The translations under genes were made by a program, and so were the position numbers. 64,000 nucleotides of DNA from Siphonodentalium dalli (lineage: Eukaryota; Mollusca; Scaphopoda; Gadilida; Siphonodentaliidae). Under the pieces are notes generated by a model. It did no database searches and was not told the origin of the DNA. It was given only the letters and a program-made list of their open reading frames with translations. This document shows, piece after piece, positions 47,490 to 58,900 of the stretch (position 1 is the first letter of the stretch; the number at the start of each line of letters is the position of its first letter). The DNA is taken from contig CP136061.1 of the NCBI GenBank assembly GCA_032622095.1, forward strand, positions 263,286,077-263,350,076, written 5' to 3'.

Positions 47490-47628
47490 CGACCAAAAAA
47501 CATAGCTACCAGCAGCCATCATGGATTTTACTTTGTGTATGACTAAATCCTTTACTGCTCATTTTTTACACTCCTAAAAAATTACCTTCTTTACAAAGTT
47601 GAGCTACAGTGTCATTGACACTTTCATT

Positions 47629-48151
47629 AAGTTGTCTTATGGCAAATGATACTTCATTCTGTGAAATAGGTCTATTGAGGTCATCTTCGGTATCTGTGCT
47701 AAATTCTTTAGTGATATAATTTTCTATTTGTGGGTCATTGGTATGTGTTGTGGCATTAATTTCTTTGAAATATTCACTGAATATCTCGAGATTTACCCCA
47801 CTATGGGAGCGGGGTTTAAAATCTTTCATTTTTTTCCAAAAACTTTTAGGTTCAGATTTTTTCATAGAAGCTAGCTCTTGCGATATTAATGCTCTATGTG
47901 ATTTGATTGCTCCATCCATTTCACATTTATAGACATGGCATGCATGTCGCATATTTTGTTCTGTGTGGTTGTTTCACTTGGTTTTGTGTTGTCGGGTCGC
48001 TTGTCGATATCTTACTCTGGCAGTCTGACAGGAATTGTTAAACCATGCTTTATGTTTACTATTCCTGGCCACTTTCTTATTTGGGGGGATCTTACATGTA
48101 TATGTTCCCAGTGTTTTTTCAGCGGACGAAACCAAAATGTCAGTCACTGAG
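47629..48151 (-). pseudogene. Minus-strand LINE, segment between endonuclease and reverse transcriptase
   Basis: On the minus strand, from 48151 downward, the frame encodes VSSVTDILVSSAEKTLG, then (after small breaks) a KAWFNNSCQTARVRYRQ block, EPKSFWKKMKDFKPRSHSG, EIFSEYFKEIN and DLNRPISQNEVSFAIRQL. This is the linker typical of non-LTR retrotransposon ORF2, ending where reverse transcriptase motif 0/1 should start. It is cut by the HINE-like copy C at 47628. Its endonuclease half is 14.6 kb away at 62734-63610. Confidence 0.65.
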
Positions 48152-48177
48152 CTAACTGTCAGTCACTGAGTTCTCTC

Positions 48178-51100
48178 GGGAGTGACTAAAATGCAGAATG
48201 GGACGATGGGACGGGACGGTATGGGACGGTATTGGGACGGTATGGGACGGTATTGGGACGGTATGGGACGGTATTAGAAAACCGGCTGTTTATCAATAAT
48301 GCAGCGTGTAGCGGCATCAAAATGGTTATATATAGTCGGCATTAACATTGCGTACATGGAGCAACAATTTAATAGTCTCATTCGCCAACACAAAGCTCAT
48401 ATTATCGGCTAAAAATAGACACGACGGAAATAGGCGATTACGGTCAAACGCAGAACGAAAATGTAAACACCAAATCACCCCATACATTCATATTTCCCTG
48501 TCCCACGGTGATATTTTTGCATAAAATGTTAGATTAACATCTTTTCGACATCACTGTAGCATTTTATTGACCATAATCAAGATGAAAACAACTTTTTTCG
48601 TCGATGGGACGGAAGCGAAATTGCAGAACGAAAATGTAAACAAACACCAAATCACCCCATGCATTCACATTTCCCCGTCCCGTGGCGATATTTTTACATA
48701 AAATGTTAGATTAACATCTTCTCGACATCATTGTAGCATTTTAATGACCATAATCAAGATTAAAACATGTTTTTATTCGCTGATGGGACGGAACGGAAGC
48801 GGTATTAAAGCGCAGAACAACCGTAGGAAATTGCAGAACGAAAATGTAAACAAACACCAAATCACCCCATGCATTCATATTTCCCCGTCCCGCGGCGATA
48901 TTTTTGCATAAAATGTTAGATTAACATCTTTTCGACATCACTGTAGCATTTTATTGACCATAATCAAGATGAAAACAACTTTTTTCGTCGATGGGACGGA
49001 AGCGAAATTGCAGAACGAAAATGTAAACAAACACCAAATCACCCCATGCATTCACATTTCCCCGTCCCGCGGCGATATTTTTACATAAAATGTTAGATTA
49101 ACATCTTCTCGACATCATTGTAACATTTTATTGACCATAATCATGATGAAAACATGTTTTTTTTCGCCGATGGGACGGAAGCGAAATTGCAGAACGGGAT
49201 GGGACGGTATTAGATAGGATGGGACGGTATTAGAAAACGCAGAACAGCTAAGATAGACCCCTAAACTGGCTGTTTAGCAATAATACAGCATGTAGCAGCA
49301 CCAAAATGGCTCTATATGGTCATCAGTGCAGCATTTTATTGGTGGTCCCATTTTATTGACCATAATCAAGATGAAAACATGTTTTTTTTCGCTGATGGGA
49401 CGGAAGCGAAATAGCAGAACGAAAATGTAAACAAACACCAAATCACCCCATGCATTCACATTTCCCCGTCCCGCGGCGATATTTTTACATAAAATGTTAG
49501 ATTAATATCTTCTCGACATCATTGTAACATTTTATTGACCATAATCAAGATGAAAACATGTTTTTTTTCGCTGATGGGACGGTATTAGATAGGATGGGAC
49601 GGTATTAGAAAACGCAGAACAGCTAAGATAGACCCCTAAACTGGCTGTTTAGCAATAATACAGCATGTAGCAGCACCAAAATGGCTCTATATGGTCATCA
49701 GTGCAGCATTTTATTGGTGATCCCATTTTATTGACCATAATCAAGATGAAAACATGTTTTTTTTCGCTGATGGGACGGAAGCGAAATTGTAGAACGAAAA
49801 TGTAAACAAACACCAAATCACCCCATGCATTCACATTTCCCCGTCCCGCGGCGATATTTTTACATAAAGTGTTAGATTAATATCTTCTCGACATCATTGT
49901 AACATTTTATTGACCATAATCAAGATGAAAACATGTTTTTTTTCGCTGATGGGACGGAAGCGAAATTGCAGAACGGGATGGGACGGTATTAGATAGGATG
50001 GGACGGTATTAGAAAACGCAGAACAGCTCAGATAGACCCCTAAACTTGCTGTTTAGCAATAATACAGCATGTAGCAGCACCAAAATGGCTCTATATGGTC
50101 ATCAGTGCAGCATTTTATTGGTGATCCCATTTTATTGACCATAATCAAGATGAAAACATGTTTTTTTTCGCTGATGGGACGGAAGCGAAATTGCAGAACG
50201 AAAATGTAAACAAACACCAAATCACCCCATGCATTCACATTTCCCCGTCCCGCGGCGATAATTTTACATAAAATGTTAGATTAACATCTTCTCGACATCA
50301 TTGTAACATTTTAATGACCATAATCAAGATTAAAACATGTTTTTTTTCGCTGATGGGACGGAATCTTTGGAAATTGCAGAACGGGATGGGGCGGTATTAG
50401 ATAGGATGGGACGGTATTAGAAAACGCAGAACAGCTAAGATAGACCCCTAAACTTGCTGTTTATCAATAATACAGCATGTAGCAGCACCAAAATGGCTCT
50501 ATATGGTCATCAGTGCAGCATTTTATTGGTGATCCCATTTTATTGACCATAATCAAGATTAAAACAACTTTTTTATTAGATAGGATGGGACGGTATTAGA
50601 AAACGCAGAACAGCTAACATCTTTTCGACGTCATGATCATTAAAGATTAAAACAACTTATTTCACTGATGGGATAGCAGCGGCAAAACGCAGAACGCAGT
50701 CCCAAGCGTCCAAGGTCCCAATCGTCTGGATACCCATCGATATGGGACAGAAGAGCTATGGTAAAACGCAGAACGATCGAAACATAACAAAATCAGTTTT
50801 TACTTACAAATTGTGTGGTAAATCCAAATATCACATGCGAGTACTATAAGAATTCACTATTAATGAACGTACAAGGAGAAACCAATATCAAAAATGTTTG
50901 ACACGGCGTTCAGTTGTTCACACTCTGTTCACGTCGGCACTGAGCTTGAGTTTACGTTGGCACTAAGCTTGTGTTTGCATAACTGGTGGCAGACGACACA
51001 GACTCTTTAGGGTGATGATATCGTCTCAGTGAGAATTACTCGCTGTTTGTGTTATGCACTTCCGAATGGTGTTGAGTATTCTACTATTCATGTATTTGAA

Positions 51101-54100
51101 CGCTGTTCGAACCAGCAACATGTGGTTAATGGCAAACACATATCTCATGGGTTATATAATATAAACTAAGAAACGCTCTTTATTATAATTACAAAACAAC
51201 AAATTCATTCATATTTCGCCGTCCTATGGCGACTATTCTTGACATATGTTAGATTGATATATTCACGACATCAGTGGAGCATTTTAATCTAGTTTAAAAG
51301 AACTTGTTTCGTCGATGGGTAAAATGCAGAAAGTTGAGCTACAGTGTCATTGACACTTTCATTATATATATAGCCGAATATTGAATAAATATGTATGGCC
51401 AACACAAATGTCTAAATATCGACGCCAATATCCCACATATATAACTACGAGAGGCCGATCGCGATCGGCGGATGTTAACCCATCCCTTGGCGATAAAAAT
51501 TTACTATAATCGGTATCATAAATGAGAGTTTTGGTGTTGAATTATAGAGTATACTATTATAGACCAATGTACATGTCCCATCAGCGAAAACAGTTTTGAT
51601 CTTGATTATGGTCAATAAAATGCTAAAATGATGCCGAGAAGATGTTGATCTAACATTTTATGCAAAAATATCACCGTGGGACGGGGAAATATGAATGTGA
51701 TGAATGATGTTTTAGAGTAAGCAATATTTAATTACGAACAGAACATGTCGTTCTGCAATTTCCTAAGCTGTTCTGCGTTTTTCAACTTCCGTCCCATTAG
51801 CGAAACAAATTGTTTTAATCTTGATTATGGTCAATAAAATGCTACACAGATGTCGAGAAGATATTATTCTAATATTATGTACAGAAATATCGTCATGGGA
51901 CGGCGGCAAAATATGAATGCATTTATGGTCTACATGTTCGTTCTGCCATTACCGCGGCCGTTCTGCATTTTACCCATCGACAAAACAAGTTCTTTTAAAC
52001 TAGATTAAAATGTTACACTGATGTCGTGAATATATCAATCTAACATATGTCAAGAATAGTCGCCATAGGACGGCGAAATATGAATGAATTTGTTGTTTTG
52101 TAATTATAATAAAGAGCGTTTCTTTGTTTATATTATATAACCCATGAGATATGTGTTTGCCATTAACCACATGTTGCTGGTTCGAACAGCGTTCAAATAC
52201 ATGAATAGTAGAATACTCAACACCATTCGGAAGTGCATAACACAAACAGCGAGTAATTCTCACTGAGACGATATCATCACCCTAAAGAGTCTGTGTCATC
52301 TGCCACCAGTTATGCAAACACAAGCTTAGTGCCAACGTAAACTCAAGCTCAGTGCCGACGTGAACAGAGTGTGAACAACTGAACGCCGTGTCAAACATTT
52401 TTGATATTGGTTTCTCCTTGTACGTTCATTAATAGTGAATGCTTATAGTACTCGCATGTGATATTTGGATTTACCACACAATTTGTAAGTAAAAACTGAT
52501 TTTGTTATGTTTCGATCGTTCTGCGTTTTACCATAGCTCTTCTGTCCCATATCGATGGGTATCCAGACGATTGGGACCTTGGACGCTTGGGACTGCGTTC
52601 TGCGTTTTGCCGCTGCTATCCCATCAGCGAAATAAGTTGTTTTAATCTTTAATGATCATGACGTCGAAAAGATGTTAGCTGTTCTGCGTTTTCTAACACC
52701 GTCCCATCCTATCTAATAAAAAGTTGTTTTAATCTTGATTATGGTCAATAAAATGGGATCACCAATAAAATGCTGCACTGATGACCATATAGAGCCATTT
52801 TGGTGCTGCTACATGCTGTATTATTGCTAAACAGCAAGTTTAGGGGTCTATCTTAGCTGTTCTGCGTTTTCTAATACCGTCCCATCCTATCTAATACCGT
52901 CCCATCATATCTAATACCGTCCCATCCCGTTCTGCAATTTCGCTTCCGTCCCATCAGCGAAAAAAAACATGTTTTCATCTTGATTATAGTCAATAAAATG
53001 TTACAATGATGTCGAGAAGATATTAAGGCTAACATTTTATGTAAAAATATCGCCGCGGGACGGGGAAATGTGAATGCATGGGGTGATTTGGTGTTTGTTT
53101 ACATTTTCGTTCTGCTATTTCGCTTCCGTCCCATCAGCGAAAAAAAACATGTTTTCATCTTGATTATGGTCAATAAAATGGGATCACCAATAAAATGCTG
53201 CACTTATGACCATATAGAGCCATTTTGGTGCTGCTACATGCTGTATTATTGCTAAACAGCCAGTTTAGGGGTCTATCTTAGCTGTTCTGCGTTTTCTAAT
53301 ACCGTCCCATCCTATCTAATACCGTCCCATCAGCGAAAAAAAACATGTTTTCATCTTGATTATGGTCAATAAAATGTTACAATGATGTCGAGAAGATATT
53401 AATCTAACATTTTATGTAAAAATATCGCCGCGGGACGGGGAAATGTGAATGCATGGGGTGATTTGGTGTTTGTTTACATTTTCGTTCTGCAATTTCGCTT
53501 CCGTCCCATCAGCGAAAAAAAACATGTTTTCATCTTGATTATGGTCAATAAAATGGGACCACCAATAAAATGCTGCACTGATGACCATATAGAGCCATTT
53601 TGGTGCTGCTACATGCTGTATTATTGCTAAACAGCAAGTTTAGGGGTCTATCTTAGCTGTTCTGCGTTTTCTAATACCGTCCCATCCTATCTAATACCGT
53701 CCCATCCCGTTCTGCAATTTCGCTTCCGTCCCATCAGCGAAAAAAAACATGTTTTCATCTTGATTATGGTCAATAAAATGTTACAATGATGTCGAGAAGA
53801 TGTTAATCTAACATTTTATGTAAAAATATCGCCGCGGGACGGGGAAATGTGAATGCATGGGGTGATTTGGTGTTTGTTTACATTTTCGTTCTGCAATTTC
53901 GCTTCCGTCCCATCGACGAAAAAAGTTGTTTTCATCTTGATTATGGTCAATAAAATGCTACAGTGATGTCGAAAAGATGTTAATCTAACATTTTATGCAA
54001 AAATATCGCCGCGGGACGGGGAAATATGAATGCATGGGGTGATTTGGTGTTTGTTTACATTTTCGTTCTGCAATTTCCTACGGTTGTTCTGCGCTTTAAT

Positions 54101-54718
54101 ACCGCTTCCGTTCCGTCCCATCAGCGAATAAAAACATGTTTTAATCTTGATTATGGTCATTAAAATGCTACAATGATGTCGAGAAGATGTTAATCTAACA
54201 TTTTATGTAAAAATATCGCCGCGGGACTGGGAAATGTGAATGCATGGGATGATTTGGTGTTTGTTTACATTTTCGTTCTGCAATTTCGCTTCCGTCCCAT
54301 CGACGAAAAAAGTTGTTTTCATCTTGATTATGGTCAATAAAATGCTACAGTGATGTCGAAAAGATGTTAATCTAACATTTTATGCAAAAATATCACCGTG
54401 GGACAGGGAAATATGAATGTATGGGGTGATTTGGTGTTTACATTTTCGTTCTGCGTTTGACCGTAATCGCCTATTTCCGTCGTGTCTATTTTTAGCCGAT
54501 AATATGAGCTTTGTGTTGGCGAATGAGACTATTAAATTGTTGCTCCATGTACGCAATGTTAATGCCGACTATATATAACCATTTTGATGCCGCTACACGC
54601 TGTATTATTGATAAACAGCCGGTTTTCTAATACCGTCCCAAATACCGTCCCAATACCGTCCCAATACCGTCCCATACCGTCCCGTCCCATCGTCCCATTC
54701 TGCATTTTAGTCACTCCC
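48178..54718. mobile_element. Giant near-palindromic foldback transposon, 6.54 kb, with 8-bp target duplication
   Basis: GTTCTCTC flanks both sides (48170-48177 and 54719-54726). The termini are GGGAGTGACTAAAATGCAGA and its exact complement. The arms are 48178-51329 and 51965-54718. They contain GGGACGGTAT words at the tips, then ~375-404-bp tandem units (four in the left arm, three in the right), then unique inner sequence. The arms are therefore 3.15 and 2.75 kb and differ by one unit. The centre (51330-51964) is asymmetric. There is no transposase. An 8-bp duplication fits hAT, P or Mutator-like elements; long arms favour a Mutator-like or foldback type. The superfamily is open. Confidence 0.85.
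51330..51964. repeat. Asymmetric centre of the foldback, with a solo HINE 3' end
   Basis: It begins with AGTTGAGCTACAGTGTCATT and GACACTTTCATT, the 3' hairpin end of the HINE-like family without its body. Unmatched sequence follows (including GATCGCGATCGGC), then further right-arm-type modules (GGTCAATAAAATGCTA, GGGACGGGGAAATATGAATG) that have no left-arm partner. Confidence 0.7.
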
Positions 54719-54925
54719 GTTCTCTCCCATACCGGAAGATTGAACATTATTTTATAACAATTTAAAATGTAAATTTAATGAAGAAAACCTTCACACCTGA
54801 GCAGTGAATCCAGTACTAGTGGATACCAGACGTCCAGTTATACAACACAACAATTTATTAGATGACTTGTGGTGATTAGAGAGAGGAATAGTGAATTAAA
54901 TCGTAGTACCACGAAATTAGGAAAC

Positions 54926-56455
54926 ATGACCAGCGTCAGTGACAACTCAATATTTTCTAATCTACCAAAACTTGTTCCAAGGGAAAATGTGAACAAATTT
55001 AAATCTACATGGGCAAATCCAGAAGAATTTACCAAATATAGAGATTCTCATATAAAAAAGGAGCCCACTGGAAAAGTGTCAAAAGCTCCATTTGAATCGA
55101 TAGACTTTTCTCTGTATGAGGAGGCGGCTCGAATGGTGGGTTTCAAGATTTCGACAATTGAGAGATTCATGATTTGGCTGAAGGTTCTGGCTTTTCGTTA
55201 CCATGTCCAATACCCAGAGTTAGATGATGCCTACTGTAATTGGGTTGATAAACCATTAAAACTCAATAATGGCACAGTTATCGTCAAGGAAATTCAATTG
55301 CAGTTATCATTCTGTGAACAGAAAATAGTAAACATTCATCTATTCCCATCAACATTAGTGGTAACAGTACAAGGTCTACAATACCATACTTGGGCTGAAA
55401 AAGAATTTCCTAGACTCAAAGACTTTGTGGACTTCTTAAGCCATGATACCAGTATACATTCAAATACCCCCTCAAAGGTATTAGCTGATTCTGTTTCGAA
55501 GACGGTGACGGGAAACATAGATAATACTTACCCGAAGAAATTGTTTGGCTCAGAAGAAGAAACAGATACTGATTCAGTTTCAGAACAGGAAACAACTGCA
55601 TCTAAAAATCCAAAACAAAAGAAAACAATTCAAAAGAGACGCAGTGTGGAAATCAATCATCTCTCGGAGAGAATTGATACATTCGAGGAAAGAAGCAACC
55701 GAATGATCAAAAGCCTGAATACCTTGGAGGCTAAGTATTGTGACATGATTGAGCTGAAAAGTCGTTTTGATAAACTAGAAGAAGCTAGAAACGGAAATAA
55801 AACTACATGTAGTGATACGATTGAACTGAAAACACAATTGGAGAAACTAAAAGAAGAAGCTACACTCAGAAATGGAACTAAAAGTATTGAAATGACTGCA
55901 CTGAAAACACGACTGGATCGACTTGAAGAGGAAGCTAAAAACAACCCTAAAAGTAGTGTAGTTATTGACATTGAAGTTCAGAAACAACTTGAGAATAAAG
56001 ACAGAATAAATACCCAACTGAAAACTAAGAATTTGCAGTTACAAAACACGATCAATAGATTACAGCAACAACTCGAGAATAGAAATGGTTTAAGTGACCA
56101 GCAAGGTATGATGAAGGAGGCACAGCTGAAAGACAAGGTAATGGAATTACAGCAGCAACTGGAGAATGAAGAAAGAATAAAGGCACAGCTGGAAATTAAT
56201 AAAACACAGCGGCAAAATGAGAACACTACTCTTAGAACAGAACTAAATAAACAAGCAGTTCATATACAAGGATTAGAACAAAATATGAAAACAGTTATCA
56301 TGGACAATCGAAAACTAATAAATGAATATGAGGCACTCAAAGAGAAACTTTCTGACCGGGAAGGAGAAAAACAAAACCCACTCGAAACTTTGGCAGTAAA
56401 CACCGAGAGGATGACCAACAATTCAAAACAAACAGTTAAAACTAAGACTGAATAA
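54926..56455 (+). CDS. LINE ORF1 (coiled-coil RNA-binding-type protein)
   Basis: The start is taken at the ATG at 54926; the frame is open upstream but has no earlier ATG in frame. It encodes 509 aa. Roughly the first 180 residues are globular with conserved-looking aromatics (SLYEEAARMVGFKISTIERF, FRYHVQYPELDDAYCNW). A Ser/Glu-rich linker follows (GSEEETDTDSVSEQETT), then about 280 residues of Glu/Lys/Gln/Leu heptads, for example LQLQNTINRLQQQLENRNGL, which predict a long coiled coil. ORF1 proteins of LINEs oligomerise through coiled coils and coat the element RNA. No zinc knuckle is seen. The downstream SGNH ORF follows after 10 bp in the +1 frame, and that frame is open for several codons upstream of its ATG. 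The two were therefore probably one ORF1 now split by an indel. Confidence 0.7.
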   Translation: MTSVSDNSIFSNLPKLVPRENVNKFKSTWANPEEFTKYRDSHIKKEPTGKVSKAPFESIDFSLYEEAARMVGFKISTIERFMIWLKVLAFRYHVQYPELDDAYCNWVDKPLKLNNGTVIVKEIQLQLSFCEQKIVNIHLFPSTLVVTVQGLQYHTWAEKEFPRLKDFVDFLSHDTSIHSNTPSKVLADSVSKTVTGNIDNTYPKKLFGSEEETDTDSVSEQETTASKNPKQKKTIQKRRSVEINHLSERIDTFEERSNRMIKSLNTLEAKYCDMIELKSRFDKLEEARNGNKTTCSDTIELKTQLEKLKEEATLRNGTKSIEMTALKTRLDRLEEEAKNNPKSSVVIDIEVQKQLENKDRINTQLKTKNLQLQNTINRLQQQLENRNGLSDQQGMMKEAQLKDKVMELQQQLENEERIKAQLEINKTQRQNENTTLRTELNKQAVHIQGLEQNMKTVIMDNRKLINEYEALKEKLSDREGEKQNPLETLAVNTERMTNNSKQTVKTKTE

Positions 56456-56465
56456 TAAAATAGTT

Positions 56466-57206
56466 ATGATTATGGATTCACATGGCAATGGACTCAATTC
56501 AAAAAAGATCTACAAGTACCAGGACATATTCATTAAAGTTCTTGATTCGGGAAAGAAAAACATCGAAGGGGTAAGACACTATATCGAGACATCTGTGAAG
56601 CATGCTGATCACCTAGTCTTAGGAGTTGGGTGTAATGACCTTACCAGAAAGACGGCAAGTCAATGTGTGGAAGAAGTGAAACTTCTAGTGAGAGACATCA
56701 AAAAGTCAAAGATAAGTAATTCAATATCTGTGCTTCCTGCATTCCACAGAATGGGGCAACGGGAATATAACAAGAAAGTGGACATATACAACTCGGACCT
56801 AAAAAACATACAAAATACAGAGGAATTTGACTTGGTCCATAATGACAGAATTTCTTGTGACAATCAAGAGATATTCATTGATGATGGAATACATTTGAAC
56901 AGAAATGGTATTATTGAATTGGTAACAGTCATCAAAACCCATCTGAATCGAAAGCTAGGACTCAAATCGTATGAGCAATATATGTACACAGAGGAAAGGG
57001 ACAGCTACCCTAGGAAAGCTTTTAACAGTTCAGATCAGGGGTTCTACTCAAGTCCTAAGGGAAGTGCACCTTATAACAGCCCAAGAAGAGAACTACATGT
57101 ATCTCACCCTAGCCCAAGAGTGGCTCGGTATGGACAGACTGAATTTGATGGGCTCCTCCACAGATTGATGGAAATTTCCAACAATAATTTTTCAACCAAA
57201 TGGTGA
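56466..57206 (+). CDS. LINE ORF1 C-terminal part, SGNH/GDSL esterase-like
   Basis: It encodes 246 aa from ATG 56466. SGNH-type blocks in order: MDSHGNGL (block I, the GDSx position reads MDSH), VLGVGCNDLTRKTA (block III, G.ND), and DDGIHLNRNGI (block V, D..H). These supply the Ser, Gly/Asn and Asp-His of the hydrolase family, although block I has Met in place of Gly. CR1-group LINEs are known to carry an esterase domain in ORF1. Its role in retrotransposition is unclear, perhaps in lipid or membrane contact. The Ser/Pro/Tyr-rich C-terminus (YSSPKGSAPYNSPRRE) is disordered in appearance. Confidence 0.65.
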   Translation: MIMDSHGNGLNSKKIYKYQDIFIKVLDSGKKNIEGVRHYIETSVKHADHLVLGVGCNDLTRKTASQCVEEVKLLVRDIKKSKISNSISVLPAFHRMGQREYNKKVDIYNSDLKNIQNTEEFDLVHNDRISCDNQEIFIDDGIHLNRNGIIELVTVIKTHLNRKLGLKSYEQYMYTEERDSYPRKAFNSSDQGFYSSPKGSAPYNSPRRELHVSHPSPRVARYGQTEFDGLLHRLMEISNNNFSTKW

Positions 57207-57786
57207 AGGCAAATACTCAGAATCTGGTGTTTGTAAAATCATATGATAAAGATTCAATTCAGGTTATTTTGATGGGCTAGAACTGCAAACTGCTTAAAAG
57301 CATCTTGGTTAAAATATCTTAAACTTAACAGAAGAGAATAATTATTTAATACATACATGTAACTGATATGAACCATATGCAGAATTATGTCACACCTAAT
57401 ACATGTACATGTATGTCAATTATTATATACACTACATTATATATAATCTTTATATGTGTATACATACATACATGTATATCAATTATTATGTACACTACAT
57501 GGTATATAATCTTTATATATGTACATGTATATATTCAACAACCTATATACACATACATGTACAAATATCAGGACAATCTGATCATATGAAAGACAACAAC
57601 TAAACAACGAGTTAACTATAGCATACCAATATTTAGAACATTTCTATTAAAGAGAACAGCCAATTTTGAGTGGTTTGCAAATCCCAGACTGTATGTTATA
57701 TATGAAAACGTAATGATCTACTTAAACTGTTTTTCTGCTCTAGTCATGTGAGAGTTTTCTCCAGTAATTAATAATATTTTTATAAT
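57207..57786 (+). other. Spacer between LINE ORF1 and ORF2 with ACATGTAT-rich simple sequence
   Basis: About 57340-57560 consists of AT-rich ACATACATGTATAT-type simple repeats, including an imperfect ~70-bp duplication. Two overlapping Tyr/Ile-rich frames there are artefacts. The next ORF starts at 57787. Confidence 0.7.
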
Positions 57787-58900
57787 ATGAAGATGATAGA
57801 GATTGGGTTTTGGAATATAAGGGGATTTTCCAAAGAAAAGATCTCTGAAAATATTCGGTTACAAAACAAAGATATTTTTGGTGTGGTAGAAACGTGGACA
57901 TCCCAGGAGTCAGACATATCCCTCCCTGGATACAGACACATTCATGTACCTGGTAAAAAACTAAAAAAGAAGGGACGCAGATCAGGGGGCCTTATTCTGT
58001 ATTACAAATTGGAATACTCTGAATCAAGTGCAATTTCTCTTGTTAACACTTCTCCCAATTATATTTGGATAAAACTTGATGGTAATCTGATGGGGCTCCC
58101 TACAGATATTTACTTATCATGCATATATATAAGACCAAGAACCACATTTACTGCCACTGAAAATGAAAAGAATTTGGAAGATATAGGGGACACAATACGG
58201 AAGCTTGCCCAAAATGGTAAAATTTTATTGATTGGAGATTTTAATGGCCGAACTGAAAATTTACCTGACTACATCGAACTAGATAGTACTTCACATTTAC
58301 CAAAGGATCCAAACGGTTGGATTACATGCAATTATCTAACAGATATTGGTCTCCCTAGGAGACACAACAAAGATTCCCAGGTAAACAAACAAGGTAAAGA
58401 TTTGTTAGACTTATGTATCGAGGCAAAGCTTAGACTTCTTAATGGCAGGACTATGGGTGACTCCATGGGATGTTCCACTTGTTATACACCACAAGGAAGT
58501 AGCAGCATTGATTATTTTATAATTTCAGAATGTTTATTTGATTCTGTTTCATATTTTAATGTTTTGCCACCCAATGAGAAGTCTGATCATTGTACTCTGA
58601 GAATGGCTATTAAATGCACACCCACCATTATAAAGAATTGCAAACCAGTAGAAAATGAATATAATAAACTTAAAGGAAGATATATTTGGGATGACAAGTC
58701 AAAGGAGAGGTATGTCACTGCCATTGGGGACAAAATTTCACAAGGTTTCTTGAGTTATTTTTGTGATACAGTCGAGAACCCTAACTTAACTGTCGACGAC
58801 TTGACTTCAAATATGAGCAACATAATACTACAAGCTGCTGACCGATCAGTTACATTCAAAACTTTTCATCACCAAAAACAACAAAGATCATTCAAACATA
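57787..58900 (+). pseudogene. LINE ORF2, apurinic/apyrimidinic-like endonuclease part
   Basis: ATG at 57787. The endonuclease nicks target DNA to prime reverse transcription. Its motifs are complete and in order: GFWNIRGF (Asn), GVVETWTS (Glu), RSGGLILYY, LIGDFNGRTEN (Asp/Asn), QGSSSIDYFIISE (Asp) and KSDHCTLRM (SDH). A strip shared with the minus-strand LINE (KDSQVNKQGKDLLDLC, LLNGRTMGD) shows the two elements are related. The ORF is interrupted at FKH by the TA-flanked MITE at 58901 and runs into a premature stop there. Excision of the MITE would rejoin it in frame with KWYNQNC at 60224. Confidence 0.75.

Larger units (their letters stand above)
38743..47628 (+). mobile_element. Helentron/HINE-like element with ~8.9-kb satellite-like core, copy C
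   Basis: It has the same 5' palindrome (TTAGCTCAACTTTACTTTGT) and 3' hairpin end (GTTGAGCTACAGTGTCATTG) as copies A and B. The core holds about 45 monomers of the 164-bp and 155-bp types. Mixed higher-order patterns include an exact-looking 646-bp duplication near the right end. A hAT-like element interrupts it at 39760-40982. The right end lies inside the minus-strand LINE, breaking it after an IRQL codon block. There is no coding capacity. The many 60-110-aa frames (KMAAGGHVF, SHLHVNINIHDKF) are repeat by-products. Confidence 0.7.

Noticed and set aside
18791-47628. CRISPR-like regular repeats
   Set aside because: Monomers are 155-164 bp with no spacer structure, in a eukaryotic transposon context.
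51105-51125. tRNA B-box-like GTTCGAACC, suggesting a tRNA or SINE
   Set aside because: No A box or cloverleaf could be drawn around it, and the same sequence appears reversed at 52180 as part of the palindrome.
49274-53630. A 61-aa open frame repeated three times on the minus strand (from 49274) and twice on the plus strand (from 53070)
   Set aside because: It is copied along with the tandem units of the palindrome arms. It has no conserved domain, and the copies are nearly identical at the DNA level, so there is no sign of protein-level selection.
57368-57603. Two overlapping Tyr/Ile/Met-rich frames
   Set aside because: These are translations of ACATGTAT-type simple sequence in the LINE spacer.
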